Virus record (IMG/VR): IMGVR_UViG_3300037264_006630
Coordinates: 1 to 64,000 of that record
Strand: one strand, 5' to 3'
DNA: 64,000 bases
Source: a virus
The position numbers were made by a program, and so were the translations under genes. Below, in pieces: positions 31,713 to 40,125 of this stretch. The notes under the pieces are model-generated. The model worked only from the letters and a program-made list of their open reading frames with translations, searched no databases and was not told where the DNA came from. Position 1 is the first letter of the stretch, and each line of letters opens with the position of its first letter.

Positions 31713-31781
31713 GTGAGCATCCTAGAAACAGCCCAAGCAGGCCCCGTCGTCAGATCCCTGTTGGCGTGCGATGTCCAGTAG
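31713..31781 (+). CDS. possible 22-aa upstream frame
   Basis: GTG 31713 after gagaggaatcca opens VSILETAQAGPVVRSLL.. and stops at 31779-31781, overlapping the ATG 31771 of the next gene. Possibly a coupling leader; could be chance. Confidence 0.3.
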   Translation: MSILETAQAGPVVRSLLACDVQ

Positions 31782-32127
31782 CGGCACCTGGAACGACGTC
31801 ACCTCACCGCACGAGTGCTGGTACACCGTCGGCAACGTGCTCCACGCTGGCGCGCCGCAGCTTGTCCAGTACGTCGGCCAGCACGCCGACGAGGGCGGTT
31901 GTTGGTGGCTCAAGGACACCGGGGTCGAAGCCAGCGGTGACGAGTGGCTGGTCATCCTGTCCGAGCTGATGGACGGCAAGCGCCGCACCATCGAGAAGCA
32001 CGGCGTGACGGTGGTGATCAACATGGCCGCGCTGGCGATCCTCGTCACCGAGGCCGCGGTGCAGATCGCCGCTTGGCGCACCGCCTGGGCGGCTCAGTCC
32101 ACCCCATCGCCGTCGGCCACCCCGTGA
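31771..32127 (+). CDS. hypothetical protein, 118 aa
   Basis: Aromatic N-terminal half (WNDVTSPHECWYTVGNVLH..GGCWWLKDTGV) followed by a hydrophobic helix (VTVVINMAALAILVTEAAVQIAAW) that may be a membrane segment. GTGA overlap with the next gene. Confidence 0.6.
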   Translation: MSSSGTWNDVTSPHECWYTVGNVLHAGAPQLVQYVGQHADEGGCWWLKDTGVEASGDEWLVILSELMDGKRRTIEKHGVTVVINMAALAILVTEAAVQIAAWRTAWAAQSTPSPSATP

Positions 32128-32423
32128 GCATCGACCCGACTGTCCGCCGCATCTTCACCGGGACCGGCATCATCTCGCCCGAGATCCGCAAGCAGTACGC
32201 GCCCGCGCCTGGCACCCGTTGCAAGCGCTGCCACCGCACGGCGCCGCGCGCGGACGGCATCCCTTGCGCCCTGTGCGCGCCCAGCGACTACTCGCCCGAG
32301 GCCGCGGAGGAGCGACACCGCGAGACGGCGGCCTCGGTGGGTCGGGCGATGGGCGACCTGTTCGTCGGCGTCATGGTCCGCCACGTCCATCGCTCTGATG
32401 CGAACGACGGGTGGGGCCAGTGA
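32124..32423 (+). CDS. small zinc-ribbon protein, 99 aa
   Basis: GTGA-coupled. CKRCHRTAPRADGIPCALC is a compact four-Cys zinc site at residues 31-50. Flanks are helical. Probably nucleic-acid or protein binding. Confidence 0.7.
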   Translation: MSIDPTVRRIFTGTGIISPEIRKQYAPAPGTRCKRCHRTAPRADGIPCALCAPSDYSPEAAEERHRETAASVGRAMGDLFVGVMVRHVHRSDANDGWGQ

Positions 32424-32731
32424 GCAACGACTTCCACCTGCGGTGCGCCACCTGCCATCCGTCCAGCGACTCGGAGCACGGCGTCGGATTCGACATGAAC
32501 TGGCAGGGGGACCAATTGCTCGCGCTGGTCCCGCAAATGCCTCTCTTCGCTGCGGTCGGAGGAGCCGGCTACGACATCGATCCGGAGAGCCTGAACCTGT
32601 GCGGCTCGAGCGCCCTGAAAGGGCTGGCGGCGTGGGCTCTGGCGCACCGAGGCCACGTGTTCGAGGTGTGGTCGGAGTACGGCGACCGGTGGACCGGGGA
32701 GGCGGACTACGCCCGGCAGAGGGGCTTATGA
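32420..32731 (+). CDS. hypothetical protein, 103 aa
   Basis: GTGA-coupled. CATCHPSSDSEHG at the start suggests a metal site; the rest is helical (LLALVPQMPLFAAV..ALKGLAAWALAHRGH). No family recognised. Confidence 0.65.
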   Translation: MSNDFHLRCATCHPSSDSEHGVGFDMNWQGDQLLALVPQMPLFAAVGGAGYDIDPESLNLCGSSALKGLAAWALAHRGHVFEVWSEYGDRWTGEADYARQRGL

Positions 32732-33081
32732 CCCGCCCTCGCGTCGAGAACCTCTCCTTGGCGCTTGTCTCGGCGCGCTGCGATCAGCCCCATCGGGGCA
32801 AGGGCGCCGGCGCGCGGATGCTCACCTGTCGGTCGATCGGTTCCGGCACGGCTGCGACGATGATGCATCAAGGTCGGTGGTCGTCTGAAAGCGTGATCGG
32901 CTCGGCGCTACCGGCGGCCGGCGGCGTCGGCAGTCACGTCCTGCCCAACGCCGCGCCAGCGGTCGGCACAGGGTTCGATTCGACAGCGGTTCAGATCGTC
33001 GACTTGTTTGCCACCTGGCAGACTGCCAACGCGGGCAACACGATCCAGTGTCACCAGTTCATTCTCGAGGCACTGAACTAG
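32728..33081 (+). CDS. virion-like small protein, 117 aa
   Basis: ATGA-coupled. Gly/Ala/Ser-rich, ending TAVQIVDLFATWQTANAGN..CHQFILEALN. This ending resembles small head/tail decoration proteins of phages that close with '..DL.ATW..A..GN.I...Q..LE.LN' (recalled, not searched). Confidence 0.5.
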   Translation: MTRPRVENLSLALVSARCDQPHRGKGAGARMLTCRSIGSGTAATMMHQGRWSSESVIGSALPAAGGVGSHVLPNAAPAVGTGFDSTAVQIVDLFATWQTANAGNTIQCHQFILEALN

Positions 33082-33082
33082 C

Positions 33083-33865
33083 GTGACCGCACGGTTCCGG
33101 CGCGGGCCTGGCGGACCTATTTCGTTCGCGCGGACGCGGCGCGCCGGCACGGTCGATATCGTCGGATCGTCGTCGCCGACGTTGGGGCAGCTCACCACCC
33201 TAGGAGAGGGCACGGTGGATGTGGTTGGCCAGGGGGCGGTCACCCTGGGGCAGCTCACCTCGGCTGGCGCTGGCACGGTCGATGTCGTCGGATCGTCGGC
33301 GGGCACACTTGGCGTGCTGACCTCGAGCGCGACCGGCACAGTGGCGGTTGCTGGTGCGGCAGCGATCAACCTTGGGGTCCTGACCTCGAGTGGCGAGGGC
33401 GTGATCCCGTCGATCGGCGCTCATGGTCGCCCGCAAGCACGCGCGCCGCATCCTGGCGGCGCTGGGAGGTGGGTCGTGACGGCCGGCCGCGAGGTCTACT
33501 GGCGGAAGGACGGGGTCGAGATCGTGTGGTCCGTGAGCGACGACGAGACGAGCGCCGAGGCGCAGATGGGGGCGCTGCGGCTGGTGGTCCAGGAGGTCGT
33601 GGCCATCGGCTACGCCTGGCGCGTCTTCTGGATGAAGGAGGGCTCGTTCCCGACGCCCACTCCCATCGAGCTTCGCTACGACGTCGCCAAGGGCGTCATC
33701 ACCGCGGCAATGAACGAGGCTGCGACGTGGGCCGTGGCTCGCCTCGACGCGCTGGCCGCCTGGTTCAGTGTGAAGCCGCCGACCATCGCGCGCCGGCACC
33801 CCAGCCCACGTCGCGCTCTGGGACGCCGTCAACGCCTACATGATCGCCTGCGGTGGTCGGCATGA
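33083..33865 (+). CDS. repeat-bearing, probably virion protein, 260 aa
   Basis: Residues about 19-105 contain four 21-residue units (GTVDVVGSSAGTLGVLTSSA type; GTVD-VVG-TLG-LTS), likely beta strands of a fibre or adhesin. From GTG 33476 (residue 132) a different domain begins (GREVYWRKDGVEIVWSVSDD). That GTG overlaps the TGA of an 18-codon frame starting at 33423, so two genes may really be present, with the first ending lost. Near 33795 coding bias moves to another frame (AHVALWDAVNAYMIACGG), so the C-terminus is uncertain. Confidence 0.55.
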   Translation: MTARFRRGPGGPISFARTRRAGTVDIVGSSSPTLGQLTTLGEGTVDVVGQGAVTLGQLTSAGAGTVDVVGSSAGTLGVLTSSATGTVAVAGAAAINLGVLTSSGEGVIPSIGAHGRPQARAPHPGGAGRWVVTAGREVYWRKDGVEIVWSVSDDETSAEAQMGALRLVVQEVVAIGYAWRVFWMKEGSFPTPTPIELRYDVAKGVITAAMNEAATWAVARLDALAAWFSVKPPTIARRHPSPRRALGRRQRLHDRLRWSA

Positions 33866-33888
33866 GGCAAGGTCGGGCGCCCGGATGA
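33862..33888 (+). CDS. possible 8-aa mini-cistron (MRQGRAPG)
   Basis: ATG 33862 overlaps the stop at 33863-33865; its own TGA 33886-33888 overlaps ATG 33885 of the next gene. A link in a coupling chain, if the frames around it are right. Confidence 0.35.
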   Translation: MRQGRAPG

Positions 33889-34490
33889 ACGCGGTCGTGA
33901 AGGTCGAAGCCGCCGCGGTCGGCTACGCCACTGAGTTGGTTGAGGCCGCCTACCGCGACGTCGCTCCGAGCCGGTGTTCGCGCGCGGCCTGTGGCGTCGT
34001 CATCGAGCCGGGGGTGGCCGGCATCCACAAGGACACCGACCTGCCCTACTGCCCCGGCTGCACGCGCCGCATCAACGAGGCCAACGGCCAGGAGCTCGTG
34101 GTGCGAGAACGGCGTCGGCCGCCGACGGTCGACCGCATCGAGGGCGCCGCTGCCCCGCCGCCGCCGCCGCTCCTGGTCGGGGTTGCGCTGACCGACCCTC
34201 GCGTCTGGCCCGAGCGCACCCACGTCATCGAGTGGACGATCCCGGCAGGCGACACGCAGTGGCAGATCCGACTCGGCTCCGAAGGCGCGTCGGAAGGCCA
34301 GGTTCGCGTGATGCGCTGGGAGCCTGCCGCGAGACACCGCGAGGCCGGCTGGTACCGGATGTCCCAGGTGGACCTCGAAGCAGACGACTACCGCATGCCC
34401 TGCTACTTGGTGCCGCTCGAGGAGGCCAGCCTCTATCCGTCTACCCGAATCGCGCAGGCCGCGATCGTGGCCGAGGCCGACGAGGCGTAG
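33885..34490 (+). CDS. zinc-binding hypothetical protein, 201 aa
   Basis: CSRAACGVVIEPG..LPYCPGC near residues 31-60 forms a treble-clef-like zinc site similar to DksA/TraR-type fingers. A run of six Pro follows, then a beta-rich C-terminal domain (HVIEWTIPAGDTQWQIRL). An upstream in-frame ATG at 33840 would add 15 residues. Confidence 0.65.
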   Translation: MNAVVKVEAAAVGYATELVEAAYRDVAPSRCSRAACGVVIEPGVAGIHKDTDLPYCPGCTRRINEANGQELVVRERRRPPTVDRIEGAAAPPPPPLLVGVALTDPRVWPERTHVIEWTIPAGDTQWQIRLGSEGASEGQVRVMRWEPAARHREAGWYRMSQVDLEADDYRMPCYLVPLEEASLYPSTRIAQAAIVAEADEA

Positions 34491-34493
34491 GTT

Positions 34494-34757
34494 GTGGCGA
34501 CTCTGCTGACCCTCACTACCTGGCCGCACCTGATGCCGGCCCCGACGTGCATCCTCACGGCGAGGCTGGCGAGCGGAGGTGAAGCCATCGCCCGCACCGT
34601 CGCCAGCAACCTGCCGGGGTTCCGGTTCGAGGTCTCAAGCCTCGAGTACACCAGCGAGCCGACCGCCGAAGAGCGCGAGGGGTTCGAGCTGGCGGTGGCG
34701 CGGATGATGATCGGTGCCGACCCACTGCCGACCGGGTGGCCCGGCAACGGCGCTTGA
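34494..34757 (+). CDS. hypothetical protein, 87 aa
   Basis: GTG start three bases after the previous stop. Begins with a hydrophobic stretch (VATLLTLTTWPHLM), then helices. Its TGA (34755-34757) is part of the next promoter's TTGACG. Confidence 0.6.
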   Translation: MATLLTLTTWPHLMPAPTCILTARLASGGEAIARTVASNLPGFRFEVSSLEYTSEPTAEEREGFELAVARMMIGADPLPTGWPGNGA

Positions 34758-34793
34758 CGGCACCCGGGCATCGTGCGTATCGTCAAGCGCATG
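34754..34793 (+). promoter_or_regulatory. leaderless promoter (TTGACG-18-TATCGT-7-ATG)
   Basis: TTGACG 34754-34759, spacer ending cgtgcg, TATCGT 34778-34783, caagcgc, ATG 34791. -35 overlaps the upstream stop codon. Confidence 0.7.
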
Positions 34794-35159
34794 AACCTGC
34801 GCGGCACCATCCTGGCCACCGTCGAGCACATGCGGGCGGTCATCCGGGGCCCGCGCATCAACCGCGACACCCTCGAGTTGCTGGCGCAGGATCTCCAGGG
34901 TGTCGGCGACGCGATGGGCCTCACCGTTGGTGAGATCGTCGTCTCGGACGAGTTCCGCGCCGGCCGCGCGTTCAAGTTCACCTCGAGCTACGGCCACACC
35001 GTCGAGGTTCGCTGCACCGACGGCGTGGTCTACGCGCGGGGTGACCACGACGGCGAGCCCTGCCCGGTCGGCGGCGACTGCCACCTGTGGGCGCCGATCA
35101 GGCTCCTGCCGATCCTCGATCTCGACATGCCGGCCGCCTTCGTCACGGAGCACAAGTGA
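34791..35159 (+). CDS. hypothetical protein, 122 aa
   Basis: Start fixed by the promoter. N-terminal helices, then a strand-rich part with three Cys (VRCTDGV..EPCPVGGDCHLW). Heads a 15-gene block that includes GP88, dCTP deaminase and the helicase. Function unknown. Confidence 0.7.
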   Translation: MNLRGTILATVEHMRAVIRGPRINRDTLELLAQDLQGVGDAMGLTVGEIVVSDEFRAGRAFKFTSSYGHTVEVRCTDGVVYARGDHDGEPCPVGGDCHLWAPIRLLPILDLDMPAAFVTEHK

Positions 35160-35650
35160 TGGTCCCTTGGTACATCGCCCAGGGCCGCCCGGTGCGGAAG
35201 AACCCGAACGGCCGGGCCGGCATCATCCAGAGCGATGTGCCGTCCGAGGCCGAGTACGTCGGCGTGCAGTGGAGCGACGGCCACGCCTCGATGCAGCCGG
35301 TCGGCGAACTCATCCGCTGGGAGCCGAACGTCGGCGACCTCGTGGTCACGCTCACCGGTAGTTGGGTCGACACCGTTCTCGAGGTCCAGGACGGTCGCTA
35401 CTACTTCGCCCGGGTCGCCTGGCCACGTTTCCTGCACGAGCTCCGGCCGCGAATGCAGGACGACGTGTGGTTCCCGGTCCCGGGCGAGCAGGTCCGCATC
35501 CGCGACACCGATCAGGTCGGCATCGTGCGCCCGCCCTGGCACGACAGCGAGCGCGGCCATCGCGTCGACCTGGGTGACGGCGGCGACCGCGGCGACCGCA
35601 AGTACCTCCCCTACCAACTCGCCCCGGTGGCGCCGATGCGGGAGGTCTGA
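35159..35650 (+). CDS. hypothetical beta-barrel-like protein, 163 aa
   Basis: TGATG coupled. Several SH3/KOW-like strand pairs (GVQWSDGHASMQPVGELIRW; VGDLVVTLTGSWVDTVLEVQ; GEQVRIRDTDQVGIV). Such barrels often bind nucleic acid or partners. No family recognised. Confidence 0.65.
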   Translation: MVPWYIAQGRPVRKNPNGRAGIIQSDVPSEAEYVGVQWSDGHASMQPVGELIRWEPNVGDLVVTLTGSWVDTVLEVQDGRYYFARVAWPRFLHELRPRMQDDVWFPVPGEQVRIRDTDQVGIVRPPWHDSERGHRVDLGDGGDRGDRKYLPYQLAPVAPMREV

Positions 35651-36078
35651 TGTCGGTCGTCGAGGAGTACGACGAGTACGGGCCGCGGCTCAAGCCCAAG
35701 CGGCTGTCGACCTACCGATGGCGGATGACGGCGCGGCGCATGCGCGACAGCCAGTGGTTGTTCATGGAGAGGGCGGTCGCACGCGGAACGCTGTGGTTCT
35801 GCACCTGGAATCGCAGCCGCCGCGAGGAGAAGCCCGACGAGATCCGGTGCAGCCTGATTGGGGGCGACACCTACAGCCAGTGGATCCGCTGCCACCCGGA
35901 CTGGTTCGTTGTCGGTGAGTGGGACCACGCGCGAGAGGCGTTCCCGGTCCAGGTGACGGATGCCGGCCGGGCCGCTCTTGCCGACCGCGCCCCGTACGAT
36001 CACGAACCGATTGAGGGCGGCATGGTCGATCCGGGGTGGGACGCGATCCCATTCCCTCCCCGCAAGCGGAGGAACTGA
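35650..36078 (+). CDS. hypothetical protein, 142 aa
   Basis: TGATG coupled. Tyr/Arg-rich N-terminus, aromatic core (FCTWNRSRREE..YSQWIRCHPDWFVV), then DAGRAALAD near the end, which resembles the wing of a phage winged-helix protein. Not enough for a function. Confidence 0.65.
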   Translation: MSVVEEYDEYGPRLKPKRLSTYRWRMTARRMRDSQWLFMERAVARGTLWFCTWNRSRREEKPDEIRCSLIGGDTYSQWIRCHPDWFVVGEWDHAREAFPVQVTDAGRAALADRAPYDHEPIEGGMVDPGWDAIPFPPRKRRN

Positions 36079-36356
36079 TGGCGCGCCAGCCGCTCACCCC
36101 AGGACTTCTGACCTGGGCCAAGTCCGAGAAGCGTCGCTGCCCGACCTGCAAACGCCTCGTCGGCTTCGTCGGTGGCGCCTTCGCGCCGCATCCGCGCGAC
36201 CAGGGCATGTGCCCGGTGAACGAGATCCTGGGCCTCGAGCGGAAGCCAGCGCCGAGACGCCGGCCAGTGCGCGCGGCGGCGCCCGTGGCTAAGCCCGTGC
36301 CCGACCGGGTCGCCATCATGCGCGCGCTCGGCGCGAGGAAGCGGCCGACCGGATGA
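36078..36356 (+). CDS. small basic zinc protein, 92 aa
   Basis: TGATG coupled. CPTCKRLV..PHPRDQGMCPVN gives a three-Cys/one-His site; the C-terminal half is Arg/Pro/Ala-rich and basic. Probable nucleic-acid binding. Confidence 0.65.
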   Translation: MARQPLTPGLLTWAKSEKRRCPTCKRLVGFVGGAFAPHPRDQGMCPVNEILGLERKPAPRRRPVRAAAPVAKPVPDRVAIMRALGARKRPTG

Positions 36357-37165
36357 GCCTGCGGTCGGTCGGCGACTTGCTGCGGAAGGTTGCGGTGCGA
36401 GCTGGCGCCGATGCGCCGGTGCGTCCCGGCCGCAAGAGCCTGCCGCTCTCGATGACCATCGCTGAGGCGGTGTCGATCGCCGGCACGCTGGGCAAGCCCT
36501 CCAAGATGCCGGGCTACTCCTACGGGCTCGATGCCCGGCGGTGCCATCGCGGCTCGGTCATGCACAAGGTGCCCGGCTCGATCTGCGCCGGCTGCTACGC
36601 GCTGACCGACTTCTACTTGACGTGGCGCGCGGCGGAGCGCGGACGTGAGCGCCGGGAGTCGGGCCTTGAGCATCCGAGGTGGGTCGATGCGATGGTGCGG
36701 CAGATCAGCCACTACTGCGTCGGCGAGAACGACTACTTCCGCTGGCACGACTCCGGCGATCTCCACAGCGTGGAGCACCTCGAGCGGATCGTTGCGGTCT
36801 GCCGCCGCACTCCGCAGGTGAAGCACTGGCTGCCCACCCGCGAGTACGAGATGGTGAAGGAGTACCGGAGCCGGCACGGCGCGTTCCCCGCCAACCTGTG
36901 CGTGCGGCTGTCGGCTCTCATGATCGACGCCGAGCCGCCGGTGGCGCTACCCGGCCAGGTCGTGCCGCCCGGCGTCATCGTCATCCCGCCCGAGCTCTAC
37001 GATCTGCCGACTTCGACCGTCCACACCCCCGGCGCACCACCGCCGCTGCACGGGGTGAAGGGCGCGATCGTGTGCCGCGCGGTCGAGTTGCGCGACAACA
37101 GGTGCGGTAAGTGTCGAGCCTGCTGGTCAAACCGCGTCCGCTGTGTGTCCTACGGCCAGCACTAA
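36353..37165 (+). CDS. phage GP88-like protein, 270 aa
   Basis: KMPGYSYGLDARRCHRGS..HKVPGSICAGCYAL..DFYLTWRAA matches the Gene-product-88 family of phages, with conserved Cys and a WHDSGD motif (FRWHDSGDLHSVEHL). The C-terminus has another zinc cluster (RCGKCRACWSNRVRC). The family is widespread in phages and of unknown biochemistry; conserved Cys/His/Asp suggest a metal enzyme. ATGA-coupled start. Confidence 0.8.
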   Translation: MSLRSVGDLLRKVAVRAGADAPVRPGRKSLPLSMTIAEAVSIAGTLGKPSKMPGYSYGLDARRCHRGSVMHKVPGSICAGCYALTDFYLTWRAAERGRERRESGLEHPRWVDAMVRQISHYCVGENDYFRWHDSGDLHSVEHLERIVAVCRRTPQVKHWLPTREYEMVKEYRSRHGAFPANLCVRLSALMIDAEPPVALPGQVVPPGVIVIPPELYDLPTSTVHTPGAPPPLHGVKGAIVCRAVELRDNRCGKCRACWSNRVRCVSYGQH

Positions 37166-37174
37166 GGAGACCCC

Positions 37175-37372
37175 ATGCCCGCCCCCGGAAGCATCACGCC
37201 GCCCGATCCCTCAACCGAAGAACAACAGCGCATCATCGACGACCTGCTGAGACAGATTCCGCGCCGGTCGCGTCGAGATGAAGATCGCAAAGGGCCCTTC
37301 AAGCCGCCCGGGATCGACAACCCGTTCCGGCGGCCTGGAATCGATAACCCCTACTCGCCACCGCCCCTCTGA
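37175..37372 (+). CDS. small Pro-rich protein, 65 aa
   Basis: Strong Shine-Dalgarno taaggaga 5 bp before the ATG. Contains a repeated PGIDNPF/PGIDNPY motif (FKPPGIDNPFRRPGIDNPY) in a disordered tail, reminiscent of short host-protein-binding motifs. Confidence 0.65.
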   Translation: MPAPGSITPPDPSTEEQQRIIDDLLRQIPRRSRRDEDRKGPFKPPGIDNPFRRPGIDNPYSPPPL

Positions 37373-37382
37373 TCGGACCCCG

Positions 37383-37967
37383 ATGATCCTCTCCGACAGC
37401 GCCATCGACTTCGCCCGGCAAGCCGGCCGCATCGTCATCGAGCCCTACGACCCAGCCTGCCTGGGCGGCAACAGCTACGACGTCCACCTGAGCAAGCACC
37501 TGGCGACCTACGCCTTGCCGCTCGCCCACGCGCAGCCCGGCCAGCATGCGATGTTCGAGCCGGTCTACCTGGACGTGAAGAAGGAGCCGACGGTCTACCG
37601 GTTCGAGATCCCGGAAGACGGCTACCTCCTGCGGCCGGGCGTCCTCTACCTCGCCTCGACGGAGGAGTACACCGAGACGCTCGACCACGTCCCGTACCTG
37701 GACGGCCGCAGCTCGGTCGGCCGGTACGGCGTCTCCATCCACGTCACGGCTGGCCGCGGCGACGTCGGGTTCAAGGGCCACTGGACGATGGAGATCACCG
37801 TCGTCCACCCGATCAAGGTCTACGCCGGTATGCCGATCGGGCAGCTCACCTTCCACTCGGTCCTGGGCGATGTGCAGAGCCGCTACGACACCAAGCCCGG
37901 CGCCAAGTACGCCGAGCGCGACCCGCTCCCGCAGCCGTCGCGGATGTTCAAGAACTTCACGCCATGA
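37383..37967 (+). CDS. dcd: dCTP deaminase (dUTPase-fold)
   Basis: 194 aa, the size of Dcd. It deaminates dCTP to dUTP (some members also hydrolyse to dUMP). GRSSVGRYG (108-116) and TAGRGDVGFKGHWTMEI (122-138) are the trimer active-site motifs, with the catalytic Glu at 137. LGGNSYDVHLS at the start is also typical. Works with thymidylate kinase (25322). ATGA coupling to the next gene. Confidence 0.9.
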   Translation: MILSDSAIDFARQAGRIVIEPYDPACLGGNSYDVHLSKHLATYALPLAHAQPGQHAMFEPVYLDVKKEPTVYRFEIPEDGYLLRPGVLYLASTEEYTETLDHVPYLDGRSSVGRYGVSIHVTAGRGDVGFKGHWTMEITVVHPIKVYAGMPIGQLTFHSVLGDVQSRYDTKPGAKYAERDPLPQPSRMFKNFTP

Positions 37968-38359
37968 CGCTCTCCCCGCCGACCCGCTCTAGCTGGTGGC
38001 GCCGCGGCCTGCGCCGCTTGGCGCAAGGCATCCGCCGTCGCCAGACGCCGCCCGTGCTGGGCCGGCTGCGGGCGCCCGAGCTCGTCATCCATCACGAGCG
38101 CGCGGACGACATCCGGGCCTGGGCCGCGCGCTACCTGCCGTGCTCCTTCACTGCGACCGACGGCTTCGTGCATGTCGTCACCCGCATCACGGTCACCGGC
38201 GACGCTACCGGCATCCGGGTCCGGCTCGACTTCGGCCGCTCGTGGTGGACCAACGCCGAAGACGAGCGCCTTGCGTGGAGCCTGGCGCAGCGGACGGCAC
38301 TGGCCATCGCGACGTGGATCGGGGCCTCCACCCTGTGGCAGTCGGAAGGGCAAGCCTGA
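37964..38359 (+). CDS. hypothetical protein, 131 aa
   Basis: Basic, Trp/Arg-rich N-terminus (SSWWRRGLRRLAQGIRRR) then a small alpha/beta domain. No family recognised. TGATG coupling to the YkgJ-like gene. Confidence 0.65.
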   Translation: MTLSPPTRSSWWRRGLRRLAQGIRRRQTPPVLGRLRAPELVIHHERADDIRAWAARYLPCSFTATDGFVHVVTRITVTGDATGIRVRLDFGRSWWTNAEDERLAWSLAQRTALAIATWIGASTLWQSEGQA

Positions 38360-38745
38360 TGGCGACCCGCACCAAGCGCCTGCGGCTGCTCGGCGAGGCC
38401 CTCGCCTCGATCCCCGAGGTCGAGTGCAAGGGTTTGTGCTGGGAGTCGTGCGGGCCGGTCCCGCTCTCGGGCGTCGAGGTGATGGCGATCGAGCAGTCGA
38501 CCGGCGCGTCCGCGGATCTCGATCCCGAGGGCCTGCCGGGAGCGAACCTGCTGGCGACCGGGGATGACCTCCGGTGCCGGTACCTGTCGGCCGACCACCG
38601 CTGCACGGTCTACGCGGTGAGGCCGCTCATCTGCCGGGTGTTCGGCGTCGCAGCCAAGCTGCCATGCCCGCACGGCTGCGTGCCCAAGGAGCCGATGCCG
38701 GAGCCAAATGTTCGCGCCTTGATCGATCGAGTTCGGAGGATCTGA
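38359..38745 (+). CDS. YkgJ-like Cys-cluster protein, 128 aa
   Basis: CKGLCWESCGPVPL.., then RCRYLSADHRCTVYAVRPLICRVFG: the C..Y-L-x5-C-x-VY-x2-RP-x2-CR pattern of the YkgJ/CxxCxxCC family, which binds zinc or an Fe-S cluster. Function of the family is uncertain. Placed directly before the helicase. Confidence 0.75.
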   Translation: MATRTKRLRLLGEALASIPEVECKGLCWESCGPVPLSGVEVMAIEQSTGASADLDPEGLPGANLLATGDDLRCRYLSADHRCTVYAVRPLICRVFGVAAKLPCPHGCVPKEPMPEPNVRALIDRVRRI

Positions 38746-40121
38746 TGCCCGTCATGAAGTTCGAGCGCCGCCAGTACGCCGAGAAGGCAATTACCTACCT
38801 GCGGGCGGCACTCGCCAAGCACAAGCGAGTGATCGCTGTCTCCCCGACCGGATCAGGCAAGACCGTGATCGTGTCGCAACTCGTGAAGCGCGAGACGCGC
38901 TGGCGTCGTGTGCTGTTCCTCGCCCACCGCTACGAGCTCGTCGATCAGGCGTATCGCACGCTGACCGCGCTCGGCCTGGACGTGGGCGTGATGATGGCGT
39001 CGGACCAGGAGCTCCACGGCAACGAGCGCGTCAACCCGAAGGCACGGGTCCAGGTGGGCAGCGTCCAGACGATCGCCGCCCGTGGCGTCCCGCCCGGTGT
39101 CGACCTAATCGTGTTCGACGAAGCCCACCGGACGATGGCCGATAGCTACCAGAGCATCGCCGACGCCTGTCCGAAGGCGCAGATCCTCGGAGTGACGGCG
39201 ACGCCATGCCGTCTGGACGGCAAGGGGCTGGGCGACTTCTACCGGGACATGTACGTCATCGCGAGGCCAAGCAAGCTCTACGAGGACGGCTACCTCGCCA
39301 AGCCACGAACGTACTCGGCGCCACCGGACGTGCTCGCCAGGCTTGCCAGCGAGTTGAAGGGCGCCAGGTCGCAGGCCGGTGACTTCGCGCCCAAGAGCTT
39401 GTCCGATGCCGTCGACAAGAAGTACCTCATCGGCCGTGTCGTCGAGGAGACATTGCGCCTAGCGCCTGGCGTTCCGAAGGTGGTGTTCGCCTGCAACGTG
39501 GCGCACTCGAAGCACCTGGCCCGTTCCTTCAAGCGCGCCGGTGTCGTTGCTGCGCACGTTGACGGAGCGACGCCAGCCGAGGAGCGTTCCGCTCTCCTCA
39601 CGGCGCTGCGGGAGCGGGATGTTGAGGTGGTCTGCAACGTGGACGTGCTCAGTGAGGGCTGGGATCTCCCAGCCCTTGGCGCCGTGGTTGTCGCGCGGCC
39701 GACCAAGAGCCTCGCCCGCTTTCTCCAGATGGTCGGCCGCGTCCAGCGCACCTTCCACGGGAAGAAGCCGATCATCATCGACCACGGTGCCAACGTGCAA
39801 CGTCTCGACTGTCTACCGGGCGAAGACCTCGACTGGTCGCTCGATGCCGGGGTGGACCGGGCCGACGGCGAGGGACAGTGGTCTCGGGTGAAGGTGTGCA
39901 AGCAGTGCCAGTCCTGCATCCCAGAGGGGTGTCGGATCTGCCCGGACTGCGATAGCGCGCAGCCCAAGACGGCACGCGAGGAACGCGAAGAAGTGGAGGC
40001 GCAACTGGTGGAAGTCACAGCAACGCGCATGGCCGAACGCCGCGCGCGTGTGGAGGCGCTGGCGAAGCAGAAGAACGCTCCTCCTGGCTGGGTAGACAAA
40101 GTGATAGCGGCGTTTCGGTGA
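38745..40121 (+). CDS. SF2 DNA/RNA helicase with C-terminal zinc site, 458 aa
   Basis: Motif I SPTGSGKT (33-40), motif II FDEAHR (near 125), motif III TATP, and motif VI QMVGRVQR (near 332). The order and size fit RadD/UvsW-type SF2 helicases. After the two helicase domains comes CKQCQSC..CRICPDC, a four-Cys zinc site, and a Glu/Arg-rich helix. Likely acts in phage replication or recombination. Confidence 0.85.
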   Translation: MPVMKFERRQYAEKAITYLRAALAKHKRVIAVSPTGSGKTVIVSQLVKRETRWRRVLFLAHRYELVDQAYRTLTALGLDVGVMMASDQELHGNERVNPKARVQVGSVQTIAARGVPPGVDLIVFDEAHRTMADSYQSIADACPKAQILGVTATPCRLDGKGLGDFYRDMYVIARPSKLYEDGYLAKPRTYSAPPDVLARLASELKGARSQAGDFAPKSLSDAVDKKYLIGRVVEETLRLAPGVPKVVFACNVAHSKHLARSFKRAGVVAAHVDGATPAEERSALLTALRERDVEVVCNVDVLSEGWDLPALGAVVVARPTKSLARFLQMVGRVQRTFHGKKPIIIDHGANVQRLDCLPGEDLDWSLDAGVDRADGEGQWSRVKVCKQCQSCIPEGCRICPDCDSAQPKTAREEREEVEAQLVEVTATRMAERRARVEALAKQKNAPPGWVDKVIAAFR

Positions 40122-40125
40122 ATTG

